Source: Klebsiella terrigena
Lineage (GTDB): Bacteria > Pseudomonadota > Gammaproteobacteria > Enterobacterales > Enterobacteriaceae
Reading direction: 5' to 3'
Assembly (NCBI RefSeq): GCF_006539725.1
Contig: NZ_BJNO01000002.1
Coordinates: 186,001 to 250,000 of the forward strand
DNA: 64,000 nucleotides
Shown: piece after piece, positions 8,148 through 21,718 of the stretch
Layout: each line of letters begins with the position of its first letter
How positions within the stretch are numbered: position 1 is the stretch's first letter
Position numbers and translations under genes: made by a program
The notes under the pieces: model-generated
What the model was told of the DNA's origin: nothing
Seen by the model: the letters and a program-made list of their open reading frames with translations, nothing else
The model's database searches: none

Positions 8148-8885
8148 ATGTATCCTGTTGACCTGCACATGCATACCGTCGCCAGTACCCACGCCTACAG
8201 CACCCTGCACGATTACATTGCCGAAGCAAAGCGTAAAGGGATCAAACTCTTTGCGATCACTGACCATGGCCCGGATATGGCCGATGCGCCGCACTACTGG
8301 CACTTCGTCAATATGCGCATCTGGCCGCGGCTGGTGGACGGCGTTGGCATTCTGCGCGGTATTGAAGCCAATATTAAAAATATCCACGGTGAAATTGACT
8401 GCTCCGGTCCGATGCTCACCTCCCTGGACCTGTTCATTGCGGGCTTCCATGAGCCGGTCTTTCCACCGCAGGACAAAGCAACCCATACCGAGGCGATGAT
8501 CGCCGCGATGGCGAGCGGGGCGGTGCACATTATCAGCCACCCGGGCAACCCTAAATATCCGGTTGATATCCCGGCCGTCGCCGAAGCGGCGGCAAAATAC
8601 CAGGTGGCGCTGGAAATCAACAACTCCTCTTTTATCTCTTCACGCGTAGGCAGTGAAGATAACTGCCGGGCCATCGCCGCCGCGGTGCGTGATGCCGGAG
8701 GCTGGGTGGCCCTTGGCTCTGATTCGCATACTGCCTTTACGCTGGGCGAATTCAGGGAGTGCCGCAAGATCCTCGATGAGGTGAATTTCCCCGAGGAGAG
8801 GATCCTTAACGTTTCTCCGCGCCGGCTGCTGAACTTCCTTGAATCTCGCGGGATGCCGGCGATCGCTGAGTTTGCCGATCTTTAA
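8148..8885 (+). CDS. ycdX: PHP-domain phosphatase YcdX
   Basis: 245-aa PHP-superfamily metal-dependent phosphatase. DLHMHTVAS near the N-terminus, ITDHGPD, and the later HPGNP and SDSH motifs supply the His/Asp ligands of the trinuclear zinc site known from E. coli YcdX. The start at 8148 has AAGGAG 7 bases upstream; the open frame begins earlier at 8121 without such a site. ycdY, which encodes its dedicated chaperone, follows 22 bp later. In E. coli this gene has been linked to swarming, yet this strain shows no flagellar genes at the usual place, so another role must sustain it. Confidence 0.95.
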   Translation: MYPVDLHMHTVASTHAYSTLHDYIAEAKRKGIKLFAITDHGPDMADAPHYWHFVNMRIWPRLVDGVGILRGIEANIKNIHGEIDCSGPMLTSLDLFIAGFHEPVFPPQDKATHTEAMIAAMASGAVHIISHPGNPKYPVDIPAVAEAAAKYQVALEINNSSFISSRVGSEDNCRAIAAAVRDAGGWVALGSDSHTAFTLGEFRECRKILDEVNFPEERILNVSPRRLLNFLESRGMPAIAEFADL

Positions 8886-8907
8886 TTTGTCTAACTGGAA
8901 TAAATGA

Positions 8908-9462
8908 ATGAACGAGTTTTCAATCCTCTGCCGCGTGCTGGGCTCCCTGTACTATCGTCAGCCACAGGACCCGCTGCTGGTGCCGCTGTTTACCCTTATT
9001 CGTGAAGGCAAGCTGGCGGCAAGCTGGCCGCTGGAGCAGGATGAGCAGCTGGAGCGCCTGCAAAAAAGCTGCGACGTGCAGCCGCTGGCCGCCGATTACA
9101 ACGCGCTGTTTGTCGGCGAAGAGTGCGGCGTCCCGCCGTACCGTAGCGCCTGGGTTGAGGGCGCTACGGAGGCCGAAGTTCGTGGCTTTCTGAGCGAGCA
9201 CGGGATCCCAACAGGAGAGGGGCGAGCCGACCATATTGGTTCCCTGCTGCTGGCCGCTTCGTGGCTTGAGGATCATGCGACGGAGGATGAAAGCGAGACC
9301 CTGGAAACGCTGTTTGCCGACTATATTCTGCCGTGGTGCGGGATCTTCCTCGGCAAGGTCGAAGCCCATGCGGTGACGCCTTTCTGGCGGACAATGGCGC
9401 CGCTGACGCGCGAGGCGCTCTCCGCCATGTGGGACGAGCTGCAGGAAGAGAACGAAGAGTAA
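8908..9462 (+). CDS. ycdY: YcdY, TorD-family chaperone for YcdX
   Basis: 184-aa all-helical protein of the TorD/DmsD redox-enzyme maturation family. The segments LFVGEECGVPPYRSAW and DHIGSLLLAASWL match the family core (YxxLFxG...PP...S, DHIxxEL). E. coli YcdY is reported to help YcdX acquire zinc rather than to serve a molybdoenzyme, and the adjacent ycdX supports that role here. A consensus CRP site overlaps its stop codon and points to the next gene. Confidence 0.93.
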   Translation: MNEFSILCRVLGSLYYRQPQDPLLVPLFTLIREGKLAASWPLEQDEQLERLQKSCDVQPLAADYNALFVGEECGVPPYRSAWVEGATEAEVRGFLSEHGIPTGEGRADHIGSLLLAASWLEDHATEDESETLETLFADYILPWCGIFLGKVEAHAVTPFWRTMAPLTREALSAMWDELQEENEE

Positions 9463-9482
9463 ATGTGATTAATATCACAATT
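9461..9482. promoter_or_regulatory. Consensus CRP site upstream of ycdZ
   Basis: TGTGA-TTAATA-TCACA, a perfect CRP core, centred at 9471.5 about 90 bp before the likely ycdZ transcript start. A weaker second dyad TGTGC-TCAGGA-TCGCA is at 9516-9531, near the position of a class II activator site. Confidence 0.7.
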
Positions 9483-9546
9483 CAAATGCAACAAAGAGAA
9501 TGCCATTTCAGATAGTGTGCTCAGGATCGCATTTGGAGGGTGCGTA

Positions 9547-9555
9547 TCTGCTATG
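9547..9555 (+). promoter_or_regulatory. Extended -10 element of ycdZ
   Basis: TGCTATGAT is an extended -10 (TGn plus TATGAT) with no good -35, as expected for an activator-dependent promoter. The transcript would start near 9562, only a few bases before the chosen start codon at 9565. Confidence 0.5.
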
Positions 9556-9564
9556 ATACGCGCC

Positions 9565-10056
9565 ATGAACATACTTCTCGCAATTGCAATAACGACGGGC
9601 ATTCTCTCCGGGATCTGGGGATGGGTGGCGGTCGCGCTCGGCCTGCTGAGCTGGGCGGGCTTTCTCGGCTGTACGGCCTATTTTGCCTGCCCGCAGGGCG
9701 GCCTGAAAGGGCTGCTGATCTCTACATGTACGGTGATGAGCGGCGTGATATGGGCCCAGGCGATCGTCTACGGCAGCGCGCTGGCACCGCATCTGGAGCT
9801 CCTCGGCTATATGATAACCGGCATCGTGGCGTTTCTGATGTGCATTCAGGCGCGTCAGGTACTGCTCTCCTTCGTGCCCGGAACCTTTATCGGCGCCTGC
9901 GCAACCTTTGCCGGCGGCGGCGACTGGCGACTGATTGTGCCTTCTCTGGCGCTGGGGCTGGTTTTTGGCTACGCGATGAAAAACAGCGGACTCTGGCTGG
10001 CGGCGCGGGCGGAAAAGAGTAAATCGTTGGCCCACGAAACCCCCGACGAAGCCTAA
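9565..10056 (+). CDS. ycdZ: YcdZ, DUF1097 inner membrane protein
   Basis: 163-aa hydrophobic protein with about five transmembrane segments and little polar sequence outside them; DUF1097 family, function unknown. The start MNILLAIAITTG at 9565 matches the usual length. ATG 9553 is an alternative with GGAGGG 12 bases upstream, and GTG 9517 a less likely one. If the extended -10 is used, the message from 9565 is almost leaderless. A perfect CRP site upstream suggests glucose-repressed expression. A strong terminator follows. Confidence 0.88.
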   Translation: MNILLAIAITTGILSGIWGWVAVALGLLSWAGFLGCTAYFACPQGGLKGLLISTCTVMSGVIWAQAIVYGSALAPHLELLGYMITGIVAFLMCIQARQVLLSFVPGTFIGACATFAGGGDWRLIVPSLALGLVFGYAMKNSGLWLAARAEKSKSLAHETPDEA

Positions 10057-10075
10057 GCGGCGCTGTCCCACACCT

Positions 10076-10105
10076 AAAACAGGACCTCAGGTCCTGTTTT
10101 GCTTT
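10076..10105 (+). terminator. Terminator of ycdZ
   Basis: 11-bp perfect stem AAAACAGGACC/GGTCCTGTTTT with a TCA loop, then GCTTTTC. Confidence 0.9.
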
Positions 10106-10451
10106 TCTGTACATCACTTTCCCTGCTTGCGCAGCGCTCCTTTGCGCCACGGCGAGCGTAACACACCCCCGCACTGTACTCTCGAAGCCGTTTTATTCGA
10201 TGGCTAATCATATTGTTACGCCCTGGTCCAGGCGAAAAATTGAACGGATTGCCGGTCGGTAGCCCGCAAAAGGGAGCCTGCGCGAGGAAAACAGCAAGCC
10301 AGTGCAATTAAAGTATATTAATCCGCAACATACCCTTGCTATTCTGGCAACCGAATATCGCGCATTGCCGGGCCTCGGGCTTTCGTCCTCGGGGCCGTCA
10401 TGCGATATTACCGCTAAGCTTTACTTAAGACGTTTGCCGACAGGAGGCGAA
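10106..10451. other. ycdZ-ymdB intergenic region; curli (csg) genes absent
   Basis: About 350 bp with no supported gene. In E. coli both csg operons lie between these neighbours. The only structure seen is an inverted repeat AATATCGC (10354-10361)/GCGATATT (10402-10409) around two direct CCTCGGG copies. The frame of ymdB is open back to 10302, but the AGGAGG at 10442-10447 fixes the start downstream. Confidence 0.7.
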
Positions 10452-10976
10452 ATGGCTGTTAAACCTGAGGTTATTCTCGGAGACATCACGACGCTGGCCG
10501 TCGATGTTATCGTCAACGCTGCTAACCCTTCACTGCTCGGCGGCGGCGGGGTTGATGGCGCTATTCATCGGGCCGCCGGGCCGGAGCTGCTGGCCGCGTG
10601 CAAAATAGTGCGTCAGCAGCAGGGCGAGTGCGCTCCCGGTCATGCGGTGATCACCACCGCCGGCCAGCTCCCGGCCAGCGCGGTTATTCACGCCGTTGGG
10701 CCGGTCTGGCACGGCGGCGATCGCCAGGAGGCTGAACTGCTGGCCGATGCCTATAAAAACAGCCTGCAGCTGGCGGCGGCGAATAGCTACCGCTCTATTG
10801 CCTTCCCGGCAATCAGTACCGGCGTGTACGGCTACCCTAAGCAGGCTGCGGCGGAGATCGCCGTGCGGACGGTGAACGCCTTTCTCACGCGCTACAATCC
10901 GCTGGAACGCGTCTGCTTTGTCTGTTTTGATGCCGAAACGGCTGAGATTTATCACCGCCTGCTGCAGGCACAATAA
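10452..10976 (+). CDS. ymdB: YmdB, macro domain O-acetyl-ADP-ribose deacetylase
   Basis: 174-aa macro domain protein. [18 protein letters not shown], near residues 21-38, is the ADP-ribose-binding loop with the catalytic Asp. [11 protein letters not shown] near 113-123 forms the second phosphate loop. E. coli YmdB deacetylates O-acetyl-ADP-ribose, can remove mono-ADP-ribose, and binds and inhibits RNase III. CAGGAGG lies 4 bases before the ATG, which excludes the longer reading. The following TetR gene starts 65 bp later where E. coli has clsC (ymdC). Confidence 0.95.
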   Translation: MAVKPEVILGDITTLAVDVIVNAANPSLLGGGGVDGAIHRAAGPELLAACKIVRQQQGECAPGHAVITTAGQLPASAVIHAVGPVWHGGDRQEAELLADAYKNSLQLAAANSYRSIAFPAISTGVYGYPKQAAAEIAVRTVNAFLTRYNPLERVCFVCFDAETAEIYHRLLQAQ

Positions 10977-11041
10977 GCGCAGCGCAGCCGACGCTGCTGG
11001 CCAGGCAGGCGTCAGTAATTATCAATGAAGGAGATCCGTTG

Positions 11042-11632
11042 GTGGCTGAGGGAAAGGTAGCGCAAAAGCAGCTCGTTCGTCGGGCGGAGATTGTTTCTGC
11101 TGCACAAGCATGTTTTGCCGCAAAAGGGCTCCACGGCGCATCCGTTGCCGATATTGCCCGCGAGGCCGGGCTTAGCGTAGGGCAGCTGTACCGCATATTT
11201 GCCAGCAAAGAGGAGATTATCGAGGCGATAGTCAGCGAAATTGTTCACGCCAGGGTGGAGGAGATGATTCGCGGCAATCACGACCTCGAGCGGATGGCAT
11301 TGATGCTGGCTGGCGTCATACCGCCGTCGGCCGCCACGATAACCGACAGCTATCTGCTGATGGAGATTAACGCCGAAGCCTCGAGAAACCCGCGCCTGCG
11401 CGAAATTTTACAGCAGGCCGATCGGCGCCTGAAAGAGGAGGGCGGGCGGCTTACCCGTCACTCTCATCCCGAGATGTCGGCGGCGCAGATCGATGCCGCC
11501 ACTGAACTGATTGCGATATTAACCGAGGGCGCGGCGTATCGTCGCGAGCTGACCACCGCAGCGGAGGCCAATAAGCCGGCGATGGCCGCGATCTATCGCG
11601 ACCTGTTCCAGCTTCTGTTTGACAAAAAATAA
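11042..11632 (+). CDS. TetR/AcrR-family transcriptional regulator
   Basis: 196 aa from GTG 11042; TTG 11039 is a possible start sharing the same AAGGAG at 11028-11033. The N-terminal helix-turn-helix reads AAQACFAAKGLHGASVADIAREAGLSVGQLYRIFASKEEII, the TetR consensus. The C-terminal half is a helical ligand domain with no recognisable ligand. It follows ymdB on the same strand and may be co-transcribed. It stands where clsC is in E. coli, so it is probably a lineage-specific replacement. Its target is not evident; the convergent opgC is an unlikely one. Confidence 0.88.
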   Translation: MAEGKVAQKQLVRRAEIVSAAQACFAAKGLHGASVADIAREAGLSVGQLYRIFASKEEIIEAIVSEIVHARVEEMIRGNHDLERMALMLAGVIPPSAATITDSYLLMEINAEASRNPRLREILQQADRRLKEEGGRLTRHSHPEMSAAQIDAATELIAILTEGAAYRRELTTAAEANKPAMAAIYRDLFQLLFDKK

Positions 11633-11682
11633 TCTTCGCTAGCCTGCTCCGGGGCCGCGTGCCTGGCGCAGCCCCGCCGCGG

Positions 11683-12846
11683 CTATCCGTTGGCCGAAAC
11701 CTGCGGCTTCGGCGTTTTAGTCTGGAATTTTCCCGAAAAGAGGAAGCGCAGCAGCGGGATCCGCAGATGAATTTCGTAGAGGATCACCGCAATCCCCACC
11801 ACAAAAATCAGCCCGGCAATAAAGCCTAAGGTGTTTGATTGGATAGCCGGAGCAATCCATGCGCCGTACAGCAGGGTGAGCGGGTGGTGCACCAGATAGA
11901 TAAACAGCGAGGCATTGACAAAATATGTCACCCGCGCCGACTGGAAGTTCAGCAGGCGGTGCCCAAGGGAAAACACCACGTTAACCATCCACAGTCCGAG
12001 CACCATGGTAATGACGTACTCGGTTTCAAACATCCACGCGTCCCCGGAGCCGTACTGCTGGTTCAGGCGGTAGGCGATAAAGCCCAGCAGCGCCCCGACG
12101 TAGCACCACGGCGACGGCCGGGTGAACAGCGCTTTCAGGCGCGGGTTGATAAAGGTCTGCGCGCCGAGAATGAAGAACGGCAGGTAGAACAGGGTCTGCA
12201 TGACGATAAAATTAAACAGGCCGTTGCTGAGAATCGGCGGGTAGAGAATAAACAGCGTGCGGCGAATCAGCGCGTAGAGCACGCCGAGCGCGAGAAAAAT
12301 CATCGACAGCTGAGACAATGTGACGGTGTCACCAAGGCTCGGGCCGCCTTCCGTGCGGCGCCCGGTGAGCCATTTGAACAGCACCACCCCGAGGGTGGTG
12401 AGAACGACCAGCACCAGTAAAAACCACAGATGCGAGATCAGTTCCCAGGCGAGGGTGTTGAATTTGTCGTACCCTGAGAGCGCGTGCCAGCTATCGGCTT
12501 TGCCGTTGACGTACTGCAGCATAATAAACTGCGGCAGGGTCAGCAGCGGAATGGCGGTTAACAGGGGGATGCCCACGCGCTCAACCCGCACTTTCCACCA
12601 TTTTTTTAGCGGATAGCGAAGAAAAAGCATGTAGGAGAAGTAGCCGGAGATGACGAAAAAAACCTGCATGCGAAATGCATGAATAAAATCGTTGAACAGC
12701 GTCAGCCACCACGAAGGTTCGGCGCTATTAACATGCCAGCTGTGGCTGGAATAGATAAGCGATATGTGAAAAGGTATCCCCAGCAACATTAACCATGCGC
12801 GGATGCTATCGAAGAAATATTCACGTTCTACTGGCGCATTATTCAT
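11683..12846 (-). CDS. opgC: OpgC, succinyltransferase of osmoregulated periplasmic glucans
   Basis: 387-aa integral membrane acyltransferase-3 family protein with about ten helices. [19 protein letters not shown] at the N-terminus holds the Arg/His motif of the family. It adds succinyl groups to periplasmic glucan chains made by OpgG and OpgH, making them anionic. It is transcribed divergently from opgGH across a 252-bp AT-rich gap, as in E. coli. No ribosome site stands out before the ATG. Confidence 0.95.
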   Translation of the reverse strand: MNNAPVEREYFFDSIRAWLMLLGIPFHISLIYSSHSWHVNSAEPSWWLTLFNDFIHAFRMQVFFVISGYFSYMLFLRYPLKKWWKVRVERVGIPLLTAIPLLTLPQFIMLQYVNGKADSWHALSGYDKFNTLAWELISHLWFLLVLVVLTTLGVVLFKWLTGRRTEGGPSLGDTVTLSQLSMIFLALGVLYALIRRTLFILYPPILSNGLFNFIVMQTLFYLPFFILGAQTFINPRLKALFTRPSPWCYVGALLGFIAYRLNQQYGSGDAWMFETEYVITMVLGLWMVNVVFSLGHRLLNFQSARVTYFVNASLFIYLVHHPLTLLYGAWIAPAIQSNTLGFIAGLIFVVGIAVILYEIHLRIPLLRFLFSGKFQTKTPKPQVSANG

Positions 12847-13050
12847 ACAGTTTCACTACATTCTCAGACAATTCGTCTTATCACTCAAGGTGATAACGTT
12901 TAAATTCTCAGCAACCCTACATCAACTCTGGATACCTGTCTCCAGGATAAGCACGCAAAGTGCAAAAGTGACAGAGAACTGTCCATTACCTGTACTGCTA
13001 AGCTGAACAATGCAGGGATTATGTTGTCGGATTGCCTGAATTTCCATTAA

Positions 13051-17173
<4,123 letters not shown>

Positions 17174-17187
17174 GCCGCACGTTAAGA

Positions 17188-17219
17188 AAAATACCGGCAA
17201 TTTTGCCGGTATTTTTTTC
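17188..17219 (+). terminator. Terminator of opgGH
   Basis: ATACCGGCAA-TT-TTGCCGGTAT stem with flanking A and T runs (seven T) directly after opgH. Confidence 0.92.
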
Positions 17220-17239
17220 TCCAGGAATTGAGGTTACAG

Positions 17240-17467
17240 ATGAGAATTTTGCTGGTCATCGTCATGACCGTGGTACTCAGCGGTTGCGGCAGCATTATTA
17301 GCCGCACGGTGCCGGGGCAGGGGCACGGCAATCAGTATTACCCCGGCGTCCAGTGGGACGTTCGCGACTCGCCGTGGCGCTATATCACCATCCTCGACCT
17401 GCCTTTTTCGCTGGTGTTCGACACGCTGCTGCTGCCGCTTGATGCGAGCCACGGCCCCTACAATTAG
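17240..17467 (+). CDS. yceK: YceK, small DUF1375 lipoprotein
   Basis: 75-aa protein with a short signal peptide and lipobox VLSGC (Cys near residue 15), so probably a lipoprotein. The mature part GHGNQYYPGVQWDVRDSPW is almost the same as in E. coli YceK. Function unknown. The ATG at 17240 follows a GAGG. The stop abuts the convergent msyB stop with no spacer and no terminator between them. Confidence 0.92.
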   Translation: MRILLVIVMTVVLSGCGSIISRTVPGQGHGNQYYPGVQWDVRDSPWRYITILDLPFSLVFDTLLLPLDASHGPYN

Positions 17468-17854
17468 CTAGCGCTCGTCCCACTCATCGGCCGCCGTCTG
17501 ACCCTCTTCCGTATCCAGTGAGGGTTCAAGCTGAAACTCACCCTCGTCCCATTCATGGAGCGTATTCTCTTCCAGCCACTCCTGGCGGAGCTCTATCTCG
17601 TCGTAGTCGCCGTCAAAAACGCTCTGCGCCGCTTCGCCGCTGAGCATCGGCAGGCACTCGCCTTCCCCCTCATCGTCGGCAAAGAACTCGGCCTGCCAGG
17701 CAATATCGCCATCCTGCAAGACGTACTTCTGGATATTCAGCTGCTCGACGTTGGCGCTCTCCTCGTCGCTCTCCGGATTATTGGCCAGGTACTCTTCGCG
17801 GGCTGCATCGATAGCTTCTTCGAGCGTGGCATAGAAAACGGAATCCTTTGGCAT
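17468..17854 (-). CDS. msyB: MsyB, acidic protein
   Basis: 128-aa very acidic cytosolic protein, rich in Glu and Asp through its C-terminal half (DDEGEGE, DGDYDEIE, EENTLHEWDEGEF). E. coli msyB was found as a multicopy suppressor of secY and secA defects, perhaps by charge mimicry; its normal role is unknown. The N-terminus MPKDSVFYATLEEAID is a few residues longer than the E. coli form. AGGGGG precedes the ATG. Confidence 0.93.
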   Translation of the reverse strand: MPKDSVFYATLEEAIDAAREEYLANNPESDEESANVEQLNIQKYVLQDGDIAWQAEFFADDEGEGECLPMLSGEAAQSVFDGDYDEIELRQEWLEENTLHEWDEGEFQLEPSLDTEEGQTAADEWDER

Positions 17855-17945
17855 GGCTAACCCCCTAAGAAGAATGAGAAATGGACACGATCCAATCTAT
17901 AGAAGGCGGCGGGCGATGCGTCAAGGGCAAGGAGGCTTTGCGGAC

Positions 17946-19196
17946 CTAATTTACCGAACGATCGCCGGAGCCCCGGCCGTCAGAGGGTTCGCTGCTTCGC
18001 GGCTGACGTAAGGTGATGGTCGAGTAGATAGCGTTGAACAGCACCACGCAGGCGGTGACCAAAAAGACCGCCCGGAAGCCATAGTTGGCGGAGACGGAGG
18101 CGCCGATGAGCGGGCCGGTGACGTTGCCAATATCGCGAAACGACTGGTTATAGCTGAAGATGCGGCCGGCGACCTGGCTGGTGGAGTTGTACACCAGCAG
18201 CGTTTGCACCGCCGGCAGCAGCGCACCGTCGGCGGCGCCGAGCAGGAAACGCAAAATGCCCAGCTGCAGCGGGGTCTGGACGAATGACATCGGAATAAGC
18301 AGCATAACGGAGAGGATCAGCGCCACGATGAGGATTTTTTCCGGCCCGATCCGATCTCCCAGCCGGCCGAGACGCGGGGCGCTGATCAGGGCAGCCACGC
18401 CGGGCACGGAGGCGATCATCCCGCTGATAAAGGCAATATTGCTGATGTCTCCGCTCAGATCCCGCACGTACAGCGTCAGGATCGGCGCAATCGACCCGGT
18501 CGCAACCTGGATAATCAGGGTAGTGACGAACAGGCTGAGTACCAGTTTTGGGCTTTTCAGGGAGGAGAAGACGTCTCTGGCGCTAAGCATCTCTTTTTTC
18601 GCCACCGGCACAAACTGCTCGCGAATGAAGAACAGCGTCAGGAGGAAACAGATAAACAGGACGCTGGCGGTGAGAAAGAAGACGGGGCGCAGGCCCCACA
18701 GGTCAGCGAGAAAACCGCCGGCCAGCGGGCCAAGCAGGGCGCCGCTGACCGCCCCGGTGGAGAGCGTACCCAGCGCCCATCCGCTCTTCTGGCGAGGAAT
18801 TTGGGTGGCGATAAGGGCGTTGGCGTTCGGGATAAACCCGCCTAACAGTCCCAGCAGCGCGCGCAGCAGCAGAAATTGCCAGATATTTTGCGCCAGCCCC
18901 ATCAGCGCCATGACGATAGCCATTCCGAGCGCGGAACGGAGCAGCATGATTTTGCGACCTTTTCGGTCGGCCAGGCCGCCCCAGAACGGTGAGGCAACGG
19001 CAGAGAAAAGAAAGGTAATGCTGAAGACCAGCCCCGACCACATATTGAGGGCGCCGTGGCCCGTTACGCCGAGCTGTTCAACGTAAAGCGGAAGGAACGG
19101 CATCACGAGGCTGAACGCCGCGCCGGTTAAAAAACAGCCGAACCAGGTGACGGTAAGATTGCGTTTCCAGTTAACAGGTAGATCGGCAGACGACAT
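17946..19196 (-). CDS. mdtG: MdtG, MFS multidrug efflux protein
   Basis: 416-aa DHA1-family drug:H+ antiporter with 12 predicted helices. The A-motif [10 protein letters not shown] follows helix 2 and the C-motif-like [14 protein letters not shown] lies in helix 5. E. coli MdtG raises resistance to fosfomycin and deoxycholate when overproduced and belongs to the mar-sox-rob regulon; no mar box was securely located here. The start at 19196 gives the family's length; the frame extends to 19226. It ends with a Ser/Arg-rich tail ([11 protein letters not shown]). Confidence 0.93.
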   Translation of the reverse strand: MSSADLPVNWKRNLTVTWFGCFLTGAAFSLVMPFLPLYVEQLGVTGHGALNMWSGLVFSITFLFSAVASPFWGGLADRKGRKIMLLRSALGMAIVMALMGLAQNIWQFLLLRALLGLLGGFIPNANALIATQIPRQKSGWALGTLSTGAVSGALLGPLAGGFLADLWGLRPVFFLTASVLFICFLLTLFFIREQFVPVAKKEMLSARDVFSSLKSPKLVLSLFVTTLIIQVATGSIAPILTLYVRDLSGDISNIAFISGMIASVPGVAALISAPRLGRLGDRIGPEKILIVALILSVMLLIPMSFVQTPLQLGILRFLLGAADGALLPAVQTLLVYNSTSQVAGRIFSYNQSFRDIGNVTGPLIGASVSANYGFRAVFLVTACVVLFNAIYSTITLRQPRSSEPSDGRGSGDRSVN

Positions 19197-19307
19197 AGGT
19201 TCCCACTGGCCTGCGCTGCAGGTCAAAAGTTGAAAATATGAGCCTGCTAATTATGCGCCTGAGAAAGGATTGCTGCAACGGAGGAGGGCTTTTAATGCTA
19301 AGGTCGT

Positions 19308-19327
19308 GGCCCCCGAACGGGGGCTTT
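19308..19327. terminator. GC-rich hairpin between lpxL and mdtG
   Basis: GGCCCCCG-AA-CGGGGGCTTT forms a short strong stem 18 bp past the lpxL stop. T-runs are poor on both strands, so function is uncertain. Confidence 0.4.
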
Positions 19328-19344
19328 GTGCGTAATAACGGCGG

Positions 19345-20268
19345 CTATTCGTAGCGCGAAGGAACGCCGGGTGGGCGCGATTTGAAGCGGCGATGCATCC
19401 ACATATACTGCTCCGGTGCCATCAGAATGCACTTCTCGACGATGTGGTTCATCCACAGGGCGGTCGTCTGTGGGTCGTCCAGCGGCGGATCGCACTCCGG
19501 CGGCAGAATAATCAGCTCATAGCCTTTACCGTCGGGCTTACGCCGCGGCACGAAGGGAACGATGCAGGCTTTCGACATTTTTGCCAGCATCCAGGTACCG
19601 GAGGTGGTGGCGGCCTGTTCGACGGCGAAAAAAGGCACGAAGACGCTGGAGGCCGGGCCGTAGTCGTGGTCCGGCGCGTACCAGATAACATCGCCTTTTT
19701 TCAGCGCCCGAACCATGCCCTTCAGGTCCTTACGGTCGATCATATCCTTGTTGGAGCGCAGTCGTCCCCACGTCTGCAGCCAGTCGATAACCGGATTATC
19801 ATTCGGGCGATAGACGCCAATACCTGGCTCATTCATCCCGAACATGCGGGCGCCCATTTCGAGAGTGAGGAAGTGGATACCGATCAGCAGAATGCCGCGT
19901 TTTTGTGCCTGTACGGCCCTGATATGTTCGACGCCGATAGAGTCGGTCCAGCGCGCAATGCGGCGCGCAGGCCAGAACCAGGCCATACCGGTTTCCATCA
20001 GGCCCATGCCAACGGATTCAAAATTTTGTTTTATCAGCTGACGACGTTCCTGCTCGCTCTTCTCGGGAAAGCAGAGCTCCAGGTTACGGTAGGCAATTTT
20101 TGCGCGCCGGGTCATCAGGCGCATCGCGAGTCGACCCAGGGCAGTACCCAGGCGATAAATCAGCGGATAGGGGAGCTGGACAACGAGCCACAGCAGGCCG
20201 ATTCCTGGCCAAAGTAGCCAATAGCGCGGATGCAGCAACGCCACGGAAAATTTAGGTAAATGGGTCAT
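19345..20268 (-). CDS. lpxL: LpxL, Kdo2-lipid IVA lauroyltransferase
   Basis: 307-aa inner membrane acyltransferase that adds laurate from acyl-ACP to Kdo2-lipid IVA in lipid A synthesis. One N-terminal membrane segment (residues ~17-35) is followed by the HxxxxE/D catalytic motif HFLTLE near residue 132. [14 protein letters not shown] at the C-terminus is typical. It is transcribed alone, divergent from trhO across 210 bp. Its acyl donor comes from the fab cluster in this window. Confidence 0.97.
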   Translation of the reverse strand: MTHLPKFSVALLHPRYWLLWPGIGLLWLVVQLPYPLIYRLGTALGRLAMRLMTRRAKIAYRNLELCFPEKSEQERRQLIKQNFESVGMGLMETGMAWFWPARRIARWTDSIGVEHIRAVQAQKRGILLIGIHFLTLEMGARMFGMNEPGIGVYRPNDNPVIDWLQTWGRLRSNKDMIDRKDLKGMVRALKKGDVIWYAPDHDYGPASSVFVPFFAVEQAATTSGTWMLAKMSKACIVPFVPRRKPDGKGYELIILPPECDPPLDDPQTTALWMNHIVEKCILMAPEQYMWMHRRFKSRPPGVPSRYE

Positions 20269-20478
20269 CTCATACCTGTTTAATTAAGCAACGCGTTATA
20301 TTATCGCATTTTTTTATGGTTCAGCCAAAACCAGCGGCCCGGTTGGCATTTATTGTTAAATCAGAGCGAAGGTTGCGGTAAAAAATGTAGCGTGAAATGT
20401 ATGGATGTAAATTAATGCCTTTTTACTATATGATGCCGGCCGTTTGTTTTACTCATTTTTATGTCGAGCAGGTACACC

Positions 20479-21543
20479 ATGCCAGTGTTACATAACCGCA
20501 TTTCAAATGAGACGTTAAAAGCGCAGATGTTGGCCGAGAGCGAGCCGCGCACGACGATCTCTTTCTATAAGTACTTCACCATCGTTGACCCAAAAGCGAC
20601 GCGCGACGCCCTGTGGATTGCGCTGACTAAGCTGAACGTGTTTGGCCGTATTTACCTGGCCCACGAAGGGATCAATGCGCAAATCAGCGTCCCGCAAAGC
20701 CGCGTTGAGGCCCTGCGCGAATATCTGTACGCCTTCAACCCGGCGCTGGAAGGGCTGCGCATGAACGTCGCCCTCGACGACGACGGTAAATCATTCTGGG
20801 TGCTGCGCCTGAAGGTGCGTGACCGAATTGTTGCCGACGGTATCGATGACGAGACCTTTGATGCCTCTGACGTCGGTGACTACCTGAAGGCTGCGGAAGT
20901 TAACGCGATGCTGGACGATCCCGACGCGATCTTTATCGATATGCGTAACCATTACGAATACGAAGTGGGGCATTTCGAACAGGCGCTGGAAATTCCCGCC
21001 GACACCTTCCGCGATCAGCTGCCGAAGGCGGTTGAGATGATGCAGGAGCATAAAGATAAAAAAATCGTTATGTACTGTACCGGCGGTATCCGCTGCGAAA
21101 AAGCCAGCGCGTGGATGAAACACAACGGCTTCAGCAAGGTCTGGCACATTGAAGGCGGCATCATTGAGTATGCGCGTCGCGCGCGCGAGCAGGGTCTGCC
21201 GGTGCGTTTTATCGGTAAAAACTTTGTTTTTGATGAGCGCATGGGCGAGCGTATTTCTGACGACATCATCGCGCACTGTCATCAGTGCGGTGAGCCCTGC
21301 GATAGCCACACCAACTGCCTGAACGACGGCTGCCATCTGCTGTTTATCCAGTGTCCGAGCTGCGCGGAGAAGTTTGCCGGATGCTGCAGTGAATCCTGTA
21401 TGGAAGAGCATAAGCTGCCGGAAGAGGAGCAGCGTCAGCTGCGGGCCGGGCGTGAGAATGGGAATAAGATTTTCAATAAATCCCGCGGGCGTCTGAATAC
21501 CAAGCTCGGGATCCCGGATCCTGAGACGTCAGAAAAACCATAG
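20479..21543 (+). CDS. trhO: TrhO, tRNA uridine(34) hydroxylase
   Basis: 354-aa rhodanese-domain protein (YceA). It makes 5-hydroxyuridine at the wobble base of some tRNAs using oxygen, the first step to cmo5U/mo5U. An N-terminal ferredoxin-like domain (1-100) precedes the rhodanese domain with active-site loop [11 protein letters not shown] near residue 195. A Cys-rich C-terminal part ([20 protein letters not shown]) suggests metal binding. The start MPVLHNRIS at 20479 follows GAGCAGGT; the frame opens at 20461. Its 3' end overlaps the antisense yceO by 15 bp. Confidence 0.95.
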   Translation: MPVLHNRISNETLKAQMLAESEPRTTISFYKYFTIVDPKATRDALWIALTKLNVFGRIYLAHEGINAQISVPQSRVEALREYLYAFNPALEGLRMNVALDDDGKSFWVLRLKVRDRIVADGIDDETFDASDVGDYLKAAEVNAMLDDPDAIFIDMRNHYEYEVGHFEQALEIPADTFRDQLPKAVEMMQEHKDKKIVMYCTGGIRCEKASAWMKHNGFSKVWHIEGGIIEYARRAREQGLPVRFIGKNFVFDERMGERISDDIIAHCHQCGEPCDSHTNCLNDGCHLLFIQCPSCAEKFAGCCSESCMEEHKLPEEEQRQLRAGRENGNKIFNKSRGRLNTKLGIPDPETSEKP

Positions 21544-21642
21544 CCAGACGAGGTCGATAATGGCCAGCAGCAGCCACAGAGCGAGATAGATCATAAAGTG
21601 CTCGCGGACGTTGTTGATCAGTAAGTCATACAGGCGACGCAT
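21529..21642 (-). CDS. yceO: YceO, small membrane protein (DUF2770)
   Basis: 37-aa single-pass protein, [17 protein letters not shown] followed by one hydrophobic helix (residues ~18-36) and a WLWFF end. It resembles E. coli YceO, which lies between the same neighbours trhO and solA, but without the N-terminal few residues reported there. GAGAG precedes the ATG. Its last 15 bp overlap the end of trhO on the other strand. Function unknown. Confidence 0.75.
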   Translation of the reverse strand: MRRLYDLLINNVREHFMIYLALWLLLAIIDLVWLWFF

Positions 21643-21658
21643 AGGATCTCTCAGTGAT

Positions 21659-21688
21659 AAACGGCCTCCGATGAGGCCGTTTTTTTAT
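21659..21688 (+). terminator. Terminator of trhO
   Basis: AAACGGCCTC-CGAT-GAGGCCGTTT stem and T-run on the plus strand; it lies beyond yceO, so the trhO message runs antisense through yceO. Confidence 0.88.
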
Positions 21689-21718
21689 TGGTGCAGTGGC
21701 GGCACCGCGGGTGGGCCA

